This document shows positions 19,844-34,078 of a stretch of DNA of 64,000 bases, piece by piece. Positions within the stretch are counted from its first letter, which is position 1, and every line of letters starts with the position of its first letter. The translations under genes were made by a program, and so were the position numbers. The notes under the pieces are model-generated. The model saw nothing but the letters and a program-made list of their open reading frames with translations, made no database searches and was not told the DNA's origin. The stretch is from contig JARLJI010000058.1 in assembly GCA_031291295.1 (NCBI GenBank), positions 108,123 through 172,122 of the forward strand. The letters run 5' to 3'. This stretch comes from Rhodoferax sp. Its GTDB lineage: Bacteria > Pseudomonadota > Gammaproteobacteria > Burkholderiales > Burkholderiaceae_C.

Positions 19844-22141
19844 ATGAATAATTATTTCAATTGCTTTCGTCTGCGCACCGTTTCAACGGTGGCAATCGTG
19901 GCCTTCGCCGCCACTGCCGCCTGGGCGGTAGAGCCCTTCACGGTTCGCGACATCCGGGTCGAAGGTCTGCAGCGGGTCGAACCAGGCACCATCTTTGCGT
20001 CCTTGCCGTTCCGTGTGGGCGACACCTACAACGACGAAAAGGGCTCGGCTGCGATCCGGGCGCTGTTTGCGCTGGGTTTGTTCAAGGACGTGCGGCTCGA
20101 GACCAACGGGGATGTGCTGGTGGTCGTCGTCGAAGAGCGACCCACGGTGGCGGATGTCGAATTCGTGGGCTCCAAGGAGTTCGACAAGGACGCCCTCAAG
20201 AAGTCCATGCGCGAGATCGGCCTGACGGAGGGCCGTCCTTTCGACAAGGCGCTGGCCGATCGCGCCGAGCAGGAACTCAAGCGGCAATACATCAACAGGA
20301 GCCTGTATGGTGCCCAGGTGGTGACCACCGTGACGCCCATCGAGCGCAATCGCGTCAATTTGACGTTTTCCATCACCGAAGGCGAGCCTGCCAAGATCAA
20401 GGATATCCAGATTGTCGGCAACAAGGCGTTCAGCGAATCGACCCTGCGCGACCTGTTCGACCTCAACACCGGCGGCTGGCTGAGCTGGTACACCAAGGCG
20501 GACCGGTATTCGCGCGCCAAGCTCAATGCCGACATCGAAACCTTGCGTTCGTACTACCTTGCACGAGGTTACCTGGAGTTCAAGGTCGACTCCACGCAAG
20601 TGGCCATCTCTCCCGACAAGCAGGCGATTTCCATCACCCTCAATGTGACCGAAGGCGAACGTTATGTGGTGACCGGCGTCACGCTGGAAGGCAATTACCT
20701 GGGCAAGGAAGACGAGTTCAAGTCGCTGGTCACGATCAAGCCCGGGGAGGCCTACAACGCCGACCAAGTGGCTGCGACGACCAAGGCCTTCACCGATTAT
20801 TTTGCCAAATTCGGGTTTGCATTTGCCCATGTGGAAGCGCGCCCCGAGATCGATCGCGCCAATGGCCGCGTCGCTTTTGTGATTGCCGCCGACCCGTCCC
20901 GCCGTGCCTATGTGCGCCGCATCAATGTCAGCGGCAACAACCGCACGCGCGATGAAGTGATTCGCCGGGAATTTCGCCAGTTTGAGTCATCCTGGTACAA
21001 CGGCGACAAGATCAAGTTGTCGCGCGACCGTGTCGACCGCCTGGGTTTTTTCACCGAAGTGAATGTTGAAACGGTAGACGTGCCGGGTTCTCCCGATCAG
21101 GTGGACCTGAACATCAGCGTCAAGGAAAAGCCCACCGGCAGCCTGACGGTGGGGGCCGGCTACGGAAGCGCCGACAAGCTGTCGCTGTCCTTCGGCATCA
21201 ACCAGGAAAACGCGTTCGGCTCGGGGAATTCGCTGGGCCTGCAGGTCAACACCAGCAAGTACAACCAGGTGGTCGTGGTCAGCACCACCAATCCGTATTT
21301 CACGACGGACGGGGTATCGCGCACCATCGACCTGTACCACAAAGCCACCCAGCCGTATGAGGACCAGGGGGGCAACTACAAGCTGACGACCGAGGGCGCC
21401 AGCATGCGCTTCGGCGTGCCGTTCAGCGAAACGGACCGGGTGTATTTCGGCGCCGGGGTGGAGCGCACGCGGATCGATCCAGGCACTGCTATTCCTGCTG
21501 CCTACCTGGCTTATGCCGACGAGTTCGGCTACTCCAGCGAGGCATTCCCGTTGACCATAGGATGGTCCCGGGACAGTCGCGACAGCGCTCTGGTGCCGAC
21601 CGATGGCCGGCTGCAGCGCTTCAATTCCGAATTGGGTGTTGGCGGCGCCGCGCGCTACGTGAAAGCGGATTACCAGTACCAGCAATACGTTCCGCTCAAC
21701 AAGCAGTTCTCGCTGGCGTTCAATGGTGAATTGGGGCTGGGCAAGGGGCTCGGCGGCTCCCCGTTTCCCGTCTTCAAGAATTTCTATGGCGGCGGCCTGG
21801 GCTCGGTTCGTGGCTTCGAGCAGGGGACGCTTGGCCCACGAGATGTGACAGGGTTTATCATTGGCGGGGCCAAAAAAGTCACGCTCAGCGCCGAGCTCAA
21901 TGCGCCACTTCCCGGGACTGGCAACGACCGCACGATACGGATGTTCGGCTTTGTGGACGTCGGCAATGTCTATGGTGACAATGAACCTATACTGGCCAGC
22001 GAGCTCAGAGCCTCTGTCGGCGTAGGTTTGAGCTGGATTTCACCGATCGGCCCCCTCAAATTTGCCATTGCAAATCCAATACGCAAGTTCGCTGGCGATA
22101 GAATCCAAAGATTGCAATTCCAGATTGGTACTTCCTTCTAA
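19844..22141 (+). CDS. bamA: Outer membrane protein assembly factor BamA
   Basis: Five POTRA repeats, GGGLGSVRGFEQGTLGPRD, C-terminal QFQIGTSF. Confidence 0.96.
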   Translation: MNNYFNCFRLRTVSTVAIVAFAATAAWAVEPFTVRDIRVEGLQRVEPGTIFASLPFRVGDTYNDEKGSAAIRALFALGLFKDVRLETNGDVLVVVVEERPTVADVEFVGSKEFDKDALKKSMREIGLTEGRPFDKALADRAEQELKRQYINRSLYGAQVVTTVTPIERNRVNLTFSITEGEPAKIKDIQIVGNKAFSESTLRDLFDLNTGGWLSWYTKADRYSRAKLNADIETLRSYYLARGYLEFKVDSTQVAISPDKQAISITLNVTEGERYVVTGVTLEGNYLGKEDEFKSLVTIKPGEAYNADQVAATTKAFTDYFAKFGFAFAHVEARPEIDRANGRVAFVIAADPSRRAYVRRINVSGNNRTRDEVIRREFRQFESSWYNGDKIKLSRDRVDRLGFFTEVNVETVDVPGSPDQVDLNISVKEKPTGSLTVGAGYGSADKLSLSFGINQENAFGSGNSLGLQVNTSKYNQVVVVSTTNPYFTTDGVSRTIDLYHKATQPYEDQGGNYKLTTEGASMRFGVPFSETDRVYFGAGVERTRIDPGTAIPAAYLAYADEFGYSSEAFPLTIGWSRDSRDSALVPTDGRLQRFNSELGVGGAARYVKADYQYQQYVPLNKQFSLAFNGELGLGKGLGGSPFPVFKNFYGGGLGSVRGFEQGTLGPRDVTGFIIGGAKKVTLSAELNAPLPGTGNDRTIRMFGFVDVGNVYGDNEPILASELRASVGVGLSWISPIGPLKFAIANPIRKFAGDRIQRLQFQIGTSF

Positions 22142-22653
22142 TGAAACATTTCTCGCGTCAATGCTGGCTGGGCCTGGTGCTCGGCCTGTTCATGTTTTCC
22201 GCGAACGCGCAGGACTTTCGCGTGGGTTATGTCAACACGGATCGCATCTTCAAGGAAGCGAACGCGGCCAAGGCAGCCCAGGCCAAGCTGGAACAGGAGT
22301 TCTCCAAGCGCGAAAAAGACCTGGTGGATCAGGGCAATATCTTGAAAGCCGCGTCAGACAAACTCGAGCGTGAAGGGCCGACGCTGCCGGATAGCCAGCG
22401 CCTCGCGCGCCAGAAGCAGTTGGTGGACCAGGACCGTGATTTCCAGCGCAAGCGCCGCGAATTCCAGGAAGACCTGAATTCGCGCAAGAACGAAGAACTG
22501 CAGCAGGTTCTGGAGCGCGCCAACAAGGTGGTCAAGCAGGTGGCAGAGGCGGAAAAGTACGACGTGATCCTGCAGGAAGCGGTTTATATCAATCCCAAGC
22601 TCGACATCACCGACAAGGTGATCAAGGCGCTGAACGCGACCCCCGCCAAATAA
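22141..22653 (+). CDS. skp: OmpH/Skp periplasmic chaperone
   Basis: Signal peptide, coiled-coil, location after bamA. Confidence 0.93.
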   Translation: MKHFSRQCWLGLVLGLFMFSANAQDFRVGYVNTDRIFKEANAAKAAQAKLEQEFSKREKDLVDQGNILKAASDKLEREGPTLPDSQRLARQKQLVDQDRDFQRKRREFQEDLNSRKNEELQQVLERANKVVKQVAEAEKYDVILQEAVYINPKLDITDKVIKALNATPAK

Positions 22654-22675
22654 GCGGCGCCGAGGCTGACCAAGT

Positions 22676-23650
22676 GTGGCGCTGCGTTTAGGATCCATCG
22701 TCGATGCACTGGGTGGGGAACTGCATGGCAACCCCGACGTGCAAATTGAAAACATCGCTCCGCTGGAGGCCGCATCAGCCGCCAGCCTGAGCTTTCTCAG
22801 CAACCCCAGGTACCAGCAGCAACTGGCCGCCTCGCAGGCGGCCTGCATCATCGTGGGGCCGGCCATGCAGGAGGCTGCGATGGCGCGCGGTGCATGCATT
22901 GTGGCGGCGCAGCCCTACCTGTATTTTGCGAAAGTCACGCAGCTCTGGAAGCGCCAGCACGCTGTGGCGGGCGACACCGGGATTCACCCCAGTGCCGTGG
23001 TCGACCCGGCGGCGGTCGTGGACCCTGGCGCGTCTATCGGCGCCTTGTGCGTGGTAGAGCGCGGCGCGCACATCGGCGCGGGCACGGTGCTCAAGTCGCG
23101 CGTCACAGTGGGCGAGAACTGCATCGTCGGCGAGCGCTGCCTTCTGCATCCGGGCGTGGTGCTGGGCGCCGACGGGTTCGGCTTTGCGCCGCACGACGGC
23201 ACCTGGGAAAAGATAGAGCAGCTGGGCGCCGTGCGCATCGGCAACGACGTCGAGATTGGCGCCAACACCTGCATCGACCGCGGTGCGCTGCAGGACACGG
23301 TCATCGAGGACGGCGTCAAGCTCGACAACCTGATCCAGATCGGGCACAACGTGCGCATCGGCAAACACACGGCGATGGCCGGCTGCGTCGGCGTGGCGGG
23401 CAGCACGGTGATCGGCGCGCACTGCACCTTCGGCGGCGCGGCCATGGTGTTGGGCCACCTGACCATCGCGGACCATGTTCACATCTCGTCCGCGTCGATG
23501 GTCAGCCGCTCCATCCGCAGGCCCGGCCACTACACTGGCTTCTTTCCCATAGACGACAATGCGGTCTGGGAGAAAAATGCCGCAACCCTCAAGCAGCTTT
23601 ACAGTCTGCGCGAACGCCTCAAGGCGCTGGAGAAAAAAATCAAATCATGA
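22676..23650 (+). CDS. lpxD: UDP-3-O-(3-hydroxymyristoyl)glucosamine N-acyltransferase (GTG start)
   Basis: Hexapeptide repeats, [41 protein letters not shown]. Confidence 0.96.
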   Translation: MALRLGSIVDALGGELHGNPDVQIENIAPLEAASAASLSFLSNPRYQQQLAASQAACIIVGPAMQEAAMARGACIVAAQPYLYFAKVTQLWKRQHAVAGDTGIHPSAVVDPAAVVDPGASIGALCVVERGAHIGAGTVLKSRVTVGENCIVGERCLLHPGVVLGADGFGFAPHDGTWEKIEQLGAVRIGNDVEIGANTCIDRGALQDTVIEDGVKLDNLIQIGHNVRIGKHTAMAGCVGVAGSTVIGAHCTFGGAAMVLGHLTIADHVHISSASMVSRSIRRPGHYTGFFPIDDNAVWEKNAATLKQLYSLRERLKALEKKIKS

Positions 23651-24087
23651 TGGATATTCATCAAGTCCTCAAGCACCTGCCACACCGTTATCCGTTCCTG
23701 CTGGTGGACCGGGTTCTGGAGATTGAAAAGGGCAAGCGCATCAAGGCGCTGAAAAACGTCACCATCAACGAGCCCTTTTTTGCGGGCCATTTTCCGTACC
23801 GGCCCGTCATGCCGGGCGTGTTGATGCTCGAGGCGATGGCGCAGACGGCGGCCATCATGGCGTTCGACATGATGGGCGTGCTGCCCGACGACAAGACGGT
23901 GTTTTATTTTGCGGGCATTGACAGCGCGCGTTTCAAGCGGCCGGTGGAGCCGGGCGACCAGCTCATCCTGGAAGTCGAAATGGACCGCGCGCGCGGGGGG
24001 ATCTACAAATTCAACGCGCGGGCACTCGTCGGGGAAGAACTGGCGGCGGAAGCGGTGCTGATGTGCACCATGCGCACCATTACCTGA
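23647..24087 (+). CDS. fabZ: 3-hydroxyacyl-ACP dehydratase FabZ
   Basis: [38 protein letters not shown]; overlaps lpxD stop by 4 nt. Confidence 0.97.
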   Translation: MMDIHQVLKHLPHRYPFLLVDRVLEIEKGKRIKALKNVTINEPFFAGHFPYRPVMPGVLMLEAMAQTAAIMAFDMMGVLPDDKTVFYFAGIDSARFKRPVEPGDQLILEVEMDRARGGIYKFNARALVGEELAAEAVLMCTMRTIT

Positions 24088-24099
24088 GGACGGCGTGTC

Positions 24100-24888
24100 G
24101 TGACGACCATTCACCCGACGGCACTGGTGGATCCGCGCGCCGAACTTGACAGCTCGGTCACGGTGGGGCCTTACACCCTGATCGGACCCCATGTGAAGGT
24201 GGGCGCCGGCACGAGCATTGGCGCGCACTGCGTGATCGAGGGCCACACCACCATTGGCCAGGGCAATCGCATCTTCCAGTTCAACTCGCTCGGTGCGATT
24301 CCGCAGGACAAGAAATACACCGGCGAGCCGTGTGAATTGCTGATCGGCGACCGCAATACGATTCGTGAATTCTGCACCTTCAATATCGGCACCGCGCAGG
24401 ACACCGCGGCAACGCGCGTCGGCAGCGACAACTGGATCATGGCCTATGTGCACATCGCACACGACTGCCAGCTCGGCAACCAGATCATCCTGGCCAACAA
24501 CGCCACGCTGGCCGGCCACGTTCACCTGGGCGACTGGGTATTTATTGGTGGGCTGACGGGCGTGCACCAGTTCGTCAAGATCGGCGCGCATGCCATGGCG
24601 GGCTTTGCTAGCGCCGTGTCGCAGGACGTGCCGCCGTTCATGACGGTGGACGGCAACCCGCTGGCGGTGCGCGGCTTCAATATCGAGGGGTTGCGGCGGC
24701 GCGGCTTCGGCCCGGAGCGGCTGGCGGCGGTGAAGCAGATGCACCGGCTTTTGTACCGCTCGGGTAGCACCTTCGAGCAGGCACGCGCCGACATTGCCGC
24801 ACTGGCCGCCACGATGCCGCAGGCGGCTGGCGACATTGCGACCATGACCGGATTCCTTTCGCAAGCCACGCGCGGCATTGTCCGCTAG
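24100..24888 (+). CDS. lpxA: UDP-N-acetylglucosamine acyltransferase
   Basis: [32 protein letters not shown] hexapeptide repeats; GTG start. Confidence 0.96.
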   Translation: MTTIHPTALVDPRAELDSSVTVGPYTLIGPHVKVGAGTSIGAHCVIEGHTTIGQGNRIFQFNSLGAIPQDKKYTGEPCELLIGDRNTIREFCTFNIGTAQDTAATRVGSDNWIMAYVHIAHDCQLGNQIILANNATLAGHVHLGDWVFIGGLTGVHQFVKIGAHAMAGFASAVSQDVPPFMTVDGNPLAVRGFNIEGLRRRGFGPERLAAVKQMHRLLYRSGSTFEQARADIAALAATMPQAAGDIATMTGFLSQATRGIVR

Positions 24889-24896
24889 AGCCACGC

Positions 24897-26051
24897 ATGC
24901 AAGCGCATGACGCATCGCCACACATCGCGATGGTGGCCGGCGAAACCTCGGGTGACCTGCTGGCCGGATTGCTGCTGGACGGCTTGCGCGAGCGCTGGCC
25001 GCAGGTCCAGGCCGGCGGTATTGGCGGGCCGAACATGGCCGCGCGCGGCTTCGAGGCGTGGTGGCCCAGCGAGGCGCTGGCCGTGCGCGGCTACGTCGAG
25101 GTGCTGCGGCACTACCGCGGCATCCTGCGCATTCGCAACCAGCTCAAGGCCCGGCTGCTGCTCGAGCACCCGCAGATGTTCATCGGGATCGATGCGCCCG
25201 ACTTCAATCTCGACCTGGAAGCGGCCCTGAAGGCGCAGGGCATCAAGACCGTGCATTTCATTTGCCCCTCGATCTGGGCCTGGCGTGCCGACCGGGTGCA
25301 AAAATTGCAACGCAGCGTGGACCACGTGCTGTGCATTTTCCCGTTCGAGCCGGCCTTGCTGGCCCGCCATGGCATCGCCGCCACCTATGTGGGGCATCCG
25401 CTGGCCGGTGTGATTCCCATGCAGCCGGATCGGCAAGCCGCGCGGTTGAAGCTGGGTCTGAGTCCTGATGACCAGGTGGTGGCGGTATTGCCGGGTAGCC
25501 GGAAGTCCGAGGTGCAGTATCTGGCTTCACGGTTCTTTGAGGCTGCAGCCCTTATCAAGCAAGCGCGGCCCGCTATTAAATTCGTAGTCCCCGCAGTGCC
25601 GGCGCTGAAGGCCACGCTGGAGCAGTTGGCGCTGACCAGCGGCTTGGGGGGCGATTTGCAAATCCTGCCGGGCCAGTCGCACACCGCGCTGGCGGCCTGT
25701 GATGTCACCCTGATTGCCAGCGGTACGGCCACGCTGGAGGCCGCCCTGTTCAAGCGCCCGATGGTGATTGCCTACAACATGAACTGGATGTCCTGGCACA
25801 TCATGCGGCGCAAGCAATTGCAGCCATGGGTCGGATTGCCCAACATCCTGTGCCGCGACTTCGTGGTCCCCGAATTGCTGCAGGGCGCGGCGACACCGCG
25901 GGCGCTGGCGGATGCCGTGCTGCAGTGGCTGCAGGCCGCGCCCGAGAAGATAGCGGCCGTCCAACAACGATTCACCACGCTGCACACCGAACTGCGGCGC
26001 GACACGGCCACCCTGGCGACCGATGCGATCCAGAAAATTCTTCAAGGCTGA
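24897..26051 (+). CDS. lpxB: Lipid-A-disaccharide synthase
   Basis: [42 protein letters not shown]. Confidence 0.96.
   Translation: MQAHDASPHIAMVAGETSGDLLAGLLLDGLRERWPQVQAGGIGGPNMAARGFEAWWPSEALAVRGYVEVLRHYRGILRIRNQLKARLLLEHPQMFIGIDAPDFNLDLEAALKAQGIKTVHFICPSIWAWRADRVQKLQRSVDHVLCIFPFEPALLARHGIAATYVGHPLAGVIPMQPDRQAARLKLGLSPDDQVVAVLPGSRKSEVQYLASRFFEAAALIKQARPAIKFVVPAVPALKATLEQLALTSGLGGDLQILPGQSHTALAACDVTLIASGTATLEAALFKRPMVIAYNMNWMSWHIMRRKQLQPWVGLPNILCRDFVVPELLQGAATPRALADAVLQWLQAAPEKIAAVQQRFTTLHTELRRDTATLATDAIQKILQG
25547..25588 (+). repeat. Family A dispersed element (AGCCC-N20-GCTATTAAATTCGTAGT), inside lpxB
   Basis: Same 5/20/17 geometry; encodes AIKFVV. Confidence 0.75.
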
Positions 26052-26640
26052 GCAGGTTGCGCTGGTCTGGGACGCACCGGGCCTGGTGGCCGGCGTGGAC
26101 GAGGCGGGTCGCGGGCCGCTGGCCGGGCCGGTAGTGGCCGCGGCCGTGATCCTGGACGATCTGAACCCGATCCAGGGCCTGGCCGACTCGAAAAAACTCA
26201 GCGCGCGCAAGCGCGAACAGCTCTTTGATGAAATCCGGGCCAAGGCGCTGTGCTGCTCGATTGCCGAGGCCAGCGTCGAAGAAATCGACCGCCTCAACAT
26301 CCTGCAGGCGACGATGCTGGCCATGCAGCGGGCCGTGCAGGGCCTGCGGCTGAAGCCGGCCAAGGTGCTGGTCGATGGCAACCGGCTGCCACAGCTTGGC
26401 ATGCTGGCGGAGGCCATCGTCAAGGGCGACGCGCTGGTGCCAGCCATTTCGGCCGCGTCGATCCTGGCCAAGGTGCACCGCGACCGCTGGTGCGTGCAGT
26501 ATCACGAGCAGTATCCGCAATACGGTTTCGCCGGGCACAAGGGCTACGGCACCGCCGAGCACATGGCGGCGCTGGAGGAGCACGGTGCGTGCCCGCAGCA
26601 TCGCAAAACGTTTGTGCCGGTATCAAAGGTGCTGCGATGA
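26023..26640 (+). CDS. rnhB: Ribonuclease HII
   Basis: [23 protein letters not shown]; overlaps lpxB 3' end. Confidence 0.95.
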   Translation: MRSRKFFKAEQVALVWDAPGLVAGVDEAGRGPLAGPVVAAAVILDDLNPIQGLADSKKLSARKREQLFDEIRAKALCCSIAEASVEEIDRLNILQATMLAMQRAVQGLRLKPAKVLVDGNRLPQLGMLAEAIVKGDALVPAISAASILAKVHRDRWCVQYHEQYPQYGFAGHKGYGTAEHMAALEEHGACPQHRKTFVPVSKVLR

Positions 26641-27434
26641 GCGCCACCCACATCACGTCGCGTGACAACGCCTTGCTCAAGGAGTTGCGCCGGCTTTCGC
26701 AGGACAGCACGGCCTACCGCAAGCGGGGACAAGTCTGGCTCGAAGGCGACCATCTGTGCCGCGCCGCCCTGGCGCGCGGCGTGCAGCCGGCCATCGCCGT
26801 ATTCTCGGAGTCTTTTTGGCCTATAGCCCCCGTGGAATGGACGCAGACAGCTATCAAAACCATAGTCATTGCCGATGCGCTGATGGCTGGCATCAGCGCG
26901 CTGGAGTCGCCGGCTCGCATGGCTTTTGTGGTCGATCTGCCGCCGGCCCCCGAGCTGGTGCCCGACACGGCTTCGGTGATCCTGGACCGGGTGCAGGACG
27001 CCGGCAATGTGGGCTCCATCCTGCGCAGTGCGGCAGCGTTTGGCTTTGGCCAGATCATCGCGCTCAAAGGCACGGCCGCGCTCTGGTCGCCCAAGGTGTT
27101 GCGGGCCGGCATGGGGGCGCACTTTGCGCTGCGGCTGGTCGAAGGCGTCGAGCCGGACGCGCTGGACGCTTTGACGGTACCGATCGTCGTGACCAGTTCG
27201 CACATTGGGAGTGCCCTGCAGCAGCAAAAATTGCCCATGCCCTGCGCCTGGGCGCTGGGGCACGAAGGGCAGGGCGTGAGCGCGGCGCTGATGGCGCGCG
27301 CCAGCCTGTCGGTGCGCATCGAGCAGCCCGGTGGCGAGGAGTCGCTCAACGTGGCCGCCGCTGCCGCCATTTGCCTGCACGCCAGCGCGGTCGCCACAGC
27401 TTCTGGACAGCCGGAGGCTGCCCCTCAGTTATAA
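26637..27434 (+). CDS. TrmH/SpoU-family RNA methyltransferase
   Basis: [44 protein letters not shown]. Confidence 0.93.
   Translation: MSATHITSRDNALLKELRRLSQDSTAYRKRGQVWLEGDHLCRAALARGVQPAIAVFSESFWPIAPVEWTQTAIKTIVIADALMAGISALESPARMAFVVDLPPAPELVPDTASVILDRVQDAGNVGSILRSAAAFGFGQIIALKGTAALWSPKVLRAGMGAHFALRLVEGVEPDALDALTVPIVVTSSHIGSALQQQKLPMPCAWALGHEGQGVSAALMARASLSVRIEQPGGEESLNVAAAAAICLHASAVATASGQPEAAPQL
26825..26866 (+). repeat. Family A dispersed element (AGCCC-N20-GCTATCAAAACCATAGT), inside RNA methyltransferase gene
   Basis: Same 5/20/17 geometry; encodes AIKTIV. Confidence 0.75.
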
Positions 27435-27557
27435 TCAAGGGCTTTCCCAAGTCAGCTTCGCCTAAGCCGCATTCAAGCCAAACCCCTCACAAAAGCAGCA
27501 ACCAAGAGTCGTGTCTTGTGCACGCTTGGGCGAACCGTAATCAACCCGGAGAACCCA

Positions 27558-28760
27558 GTGCTTTTGTCTCTACAGGGAAACTTCCCTCCCGCCATCCTGG
27601 CGCTCGCAGACGGCACAGTCTTTGTTGGCAATTCCATCGGCGCCCCAGGCACCACCGTCGGCGAAGTGGTGTTCAACACCGCGATGACCGGCTACCAGGA
27701 AATCCTCACTGACCCCAGCTACTGCCAGCAAATCGTCACCCTCACGTACCCGCACATCGGCAACTACGGCGTCAACGCCGAAGATGTCGAGGCGACCCGC
27801 GTGCATGCCGCCGGCCTGATCATCAAGGATTTGCCGCTGGTGGCGTCCAACTTCCGCAAGACCATGACCTTGTCCGAGTACCTGGTGCGGGAAAAGACGG
27901 TCGCGATTGCCAACATCGACACCCGCAAACTCACGCGGCACCTGCGCACGCGCGGTGCGCAAAACGGCTGCATCATGGGCCTGGCGTCCGGCGAGAAGGC
28001 GACGCCGGCCCTGATCGACAAGGCCGTCGCGCTGGCACAGGCCGCGCCCAGCATGGCCGGGCTGGACCTGGCCAAGGTGGTGTCGATCCAGTCCCCCTAC
28101 GAGTGGACGCAGACCGAGTGGCGGCTCGCGAACAGCGACGGCCAACCCGGTTACGGCGAGCAGACCGCACCGAAGTTTCATGTGGTCGCCTACGATTTCG
28201 GCGTCAAGAACAACATCCTGCGCATGCTGGCCGAGCGCGGCTGCCGCGTCACGGTGGTGGCTGCGCAGACGCCTGCTGCCGACGTCCTCAAACGCCTGCC
28301 CGACGGCGTGTTCCTGTCCAACGGGCCCGGCGATCCGGAGCCTTGCGACTATGCGATTGACGCGACGCGCGAACTGATCGAATCCGGCATTCCGGTGTTC
28401 GGCATCTGCCTGGGGCACCAGATCATGGCGCTGGCCAGCGGCGCCAAAACCTTCAAGATGAAGTTCGGCCATCACGGCGCCAACCACCCCGTGAAGGACC
28501 TGGACACGGGCCGCGTCAGCATCACCAGCCAGAACCACGGTTTCGCGGTCGACGAGAAGACGCTGCCGGCCAACCTGCGTGCAACGCATGTCAGCCTGTT
28601 CGACGGCACGCTGCAGGGCATGGCCCGCACCGACAAGCCCGCGTTCTGTTTCCAGGGCCACCCGGAAGCCTCGCCCGGACCGCACGACATCGGCTACCTG
28701 TTTGACCGCTTCACGGCCCTGATGGCGCAGCGCTCGAACCAGGCCGCAGGGAAGAACTAA
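27558..28760 (+). CDS. carA: Carbamoyl-phosphate synthase small subunit (GTG start likely)
   Basis: [48 protein letters not shown]. Confidence 0.96.
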   Translation: MLLSLQGNFPPAILALADGTVFVGNSIGAPGTTVGEVVFNTAMTGYQEILTDPSYCQQIVTLTYPHIGNYGVNAEDVEATRVHAAGLIIKDLPLVASNFRKTMTLSEYLVREKTVAIANIDTRKLTRHLRTRGAQNGCIMGLASGEKATPALIDKAVALAQAAPSMAGLDLAKVVSIQSPYEWTQTEWRLANSDGQPGYGEQTAPKFHVVAYDFGVKNNILRMLAERGCRVTVVAAQTPAADVLKRLPDGVFLSNGPGDPEPCDYAIDATRELIESGIPVFGICLGHQIMALASGAKTFKMKFGHHGANHPVKDLDTGRVSITSQNHGFAVDEKTLPANLRATHVSLFDGTLQGMARTDKPAFCFQGHPEASPGPHDIGYLFDRFTALMAQRSNQAAGKN

Positions 28761-31990
<3,230 letters not shown>

Positions 31991-31994
<4 letters not shown>

Positions 31995-32020
31995 GCCGGA
32001 AATAACAATCGCGGCATAAT
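31991..32020 (+). promoter_or_regulatory. Candidate greA promoter TTGAGC-N18-CATAAT
   Basis: Spacing 18; located just upstream of terminator in the greA leader. Confidence 0.4.
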
Positions 32021-32035
32021 CCGCATATCAAGACA

Positions 32036-32067
32036 CCGCCGAACGGCAACGCTCGGCGGTTTCCTTT
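32036..32067 (+). terminator. CCGCCGA..TCGGCGG + TTTCCTTTT: carB terminator or greA leader attenuator
   Basis: 7-bp perfect stem then U-rich tract, 27 nt upstream of greA ATG. Confidence 0.75.
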
Positions 32068-32093
32068 TGGATGAACCTTTTGTTGAAAATCTT

Positions 32094-32570
32094 ATGGCTA
32101 CCATTCCCATTACCAAACGCGGCGCGGAAAAACTCAAGGCCGAGCTGCACAAGCTCAAGACGGTGGACCGGCCGTGGGTCATCAATGCCATCGCCGAGGC
32201 CAGGGCCCAGGGCGACCTGAGCGAAAACGCCGAATACGAAGCGGCCAAGGACCGCCAGGGCTTCATCGAAGGTCGCATCCAGGAAGTCGAGAGCAAGCTG
32301 TCGGGCTCGCTGGTCATCGACCCGTCCTCACTCGACGCTGGCGGCAAGGTGGTGTTCGGCGCCACCGTGGAACTCGAAGACGAGGCCTCGGGCGATATCG
32401 TCAAGTACCAGATCGTCGGCGAGGACGAAGCCGACCTCAAGCTCGGCCTGGTCAACATCGGCAGCCCGATCGCGCGCGCGCTGATCGGCAAGGAAGAGGG
32501 CGACACCGCCGAGGTGCAGGCGCCTGGCGGCGTCAAGCGTTTCGAGATCGTGGCCGTGTCCTATCTCTGA
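32094..32570 (+). CDS. greA: Transcription elongation factor GreA
   Basis: MATIPITKRGAEKLKAELHKLKTVDRPWVINAIAEARAQGDLSENAEYEAAKDRQ. Confidence 0.97.
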   Translation: MATIPITKRGAEKLKAELHKLKTVDRPWVINAIAEARAQGDLSENAEYEAAKDRQGFIEGRIQEVESKLSGSLVIDPSSLDAGGKVVFGATVELEDEASGDIVKYQIVGEDEADLKLGLVNIGSPIARALIGKEEGDTAEVQAPGGVKRFEIVAVSYL

Positions 32571-33005
32571 GTGGCGCGCGTTTTGAAGCAGCGCTTTCCG
32601 GCCCTGATTGCCGCCCTGTGGTGGGGCAGTTTGACGACCATTGGTTTTCTGGTGGTGCCCCTGCTGTTTGCCAATCTGCCCACGCCGGCGATGGCGGGCG
32701 GCATGGCGGCCAAACTGTTCGCGGCGCAAACCTGGGTGTCTGTCGCCTGCGGCCTGCTGCTGTTGCTGCTATCGAAGTCAAAACAGTCCCAAGCCCTTGC
32801 TGAGTGGGCACAGTTCGCTATTATTTTTATAGTCCTCGGCCTGTTGCTGGCATTGCTCAGTCAGTTTGCCGTGGCGCCCAGGATCGTGGCTCGCGAGAAC
32901 CTCCGGCTCTGGCACGGCGTGGGCAGTGCGATGTACCTGGTGCAGTGGCTCTGCGCCGGCGTGGTGCTGTGGACGCTGGTGCCGGGTCCACGGTCGCCTG
33001 ACTGA
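32571..33005 (+). CDS. DUF4149-type membrane protein (GTG start)
   Basis: Multi-TM; ALWWGSLTTIGFLVVPLLFANLPTPAMAGGMAAKLF. Confidence 0.75.
   Translation: MARVLKQRFPALIAALWWGSLTTIGFLVVPLLFANLPTPAMAGGMAAKLFAAQTWVSVACGLLLLLLSKSKQSQALAEWAQFAIIFIVLGLLLALLSQFAVAPRIVARENLRLWHGVGSAMYLVQWLCAGVVLWTLVPGPRSPD
32792..32833 (+). repeat. Family A dispersed element (AGCCC-N20-GCTATTATTTTTATAGT), inside DUF4149 gene
   Basis: Same 5/20/17 geometry; encodes AIIFIV inside a TM segment. Confidence 0.75.
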
Positions 33006-33097
33006 CGCTCGCCGTTCTACAGTGCGCCTGAGGCGGCGGTGGTGGCGAGGCGTTATCCTGTTGCAATGGCTTGATCTTTTTGTTCAGGGGTACGGCA

Positions 33098-33982
33098 GTG
33101 GAATCACAAATTGTGGAAATCGAGGCGACGGCCTGGCAGGCCATCCAGGCCAACGCGGCGTGGACGGCAGCGCTGGAGGCCGGCAAGGTGCTGTATTTCC
33201 CGCGCCTGGGTTTCGAGTTGCTGCCGCAGGAGGCGGGCCTGCTCAACCCCGGCGTGCTGTCGCCGAAATCGCGCAACATCAGCCTTGACGCACAAGGTGC
33301 GCTGCGCGGCGCCAACGGCGATCCGGCCACGGTGCAGGCGCTGGCCGCGATGATCGGGCGCTTTCGGGCGCAGTCGCAGCAGCTCATTGCCGCGCTGCTG
33401 CCGCACTACACCGGCTTCCTGCGCCTGGCTCCGACCAGCTACCGGCCGATGCAGGTGGAGTCGCGCCAGCAGTCCTGGCGCGCCGACGACCGCCGGATGC
33501 ATGTCGACGCCTTCCCATCGCGACCGAATGACGGCGAGCGCATCCTGCGCGTCTTCACCAACGTGAATCCGTCCGGCGTGCCGAGGGTCTGGCGCGTCGG
33601 CGAACCATTCGAGACCGTGGCGCGGCGGTTTTTGCCGCGCACCAAGGCCTATTCACCGTGGCAGGCCCGGGCGCTGCGCGCGCTGCACGTGACCAAGTCG
33701 CTGCGCTCCGAATACGACCATCTGATGCTGCAGCTGCACGACGGCATGAAGGGCGACCTGGACTACCAGCAAACGGCCGACCAGGCCACGGTGCCGTTCC
33801 CTGCGGGCTCGGTCTGGGTGTGTTTTTCCGACCAGACCTCGCACGCCGTGATGTCGGGCCAGTACATGCTGGAGCAAACGCTGTTCTTGGCGCCCGAGCA
33901 TCAATACGACCCGCACGCCAGCCCGCTGGCCATCCTCTCCAGGCTGACCGGTCGACCTCTGGTGGCGCGGCAGCCGGCGTGA
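33098..33982 (+). CDS. kdoO: Kdo hydroxylase-family Fe(II)/2OG dioxygenase (start 33071 or GTG 33098)
   Basis: RRMHVDAFPSRPNDGERILRVFTNVNP; SDQTSHAVMSGQYMLEQTLFL. Confidence 0.75.
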   Translation: MESQIVEIEATAWQAIQANAAWTAALEAGKVLYFPRLGFELLPQEAGLLNPGVLSPKSRNISLDAQGALRGANGDPATVQALAAMIGRFRAQSQQLIAALLPHYTGFLRLAPTSYRPMQVESRQQSWRADDRRMHVDAFPSRPNDGERILRVFTNVNPSGVPRVWRVGEPFETVARRFLPRTKAYSPWQARALRALHVTKSLRSEYDHLMLQLHDGMKGDLDYQQTADQATVPFPAGSVWVCFSDQTSHAVMSGQYMLEQTLFLAPEHQYDPHASPLAILSRLTGRPLVARQPA

Positions 33983-34008
33983 GATTGTGGGGCTACGGTT
34001 TCGCCGCC

Positions 34009-34078
34009 GGGCCGCCCCAAGGCGAAACGCGCCCCCTCGGGGGGCAGCGCAGCACACGCAGTGGCAAGCGTGGGGGCT
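34009..34078. repeat. Family B intergenic repeat copy 1
   Basis: GGGCCGCCCC..GCGCCCCCTCGGGGGGCAGCGCAGCACACGCAGTGGCAAGCGTGGGGGCT; 3' part identical to copies 2 and 3. Confidence 0.9.

Noticed and set aside
21488-21510. GCTATTCCTGCTGCC in bamA as a family A half-site
   Set aside because: Only the GCTAT arm matches; no palindrome or GGGCT/AGCCC at the correct spacing.
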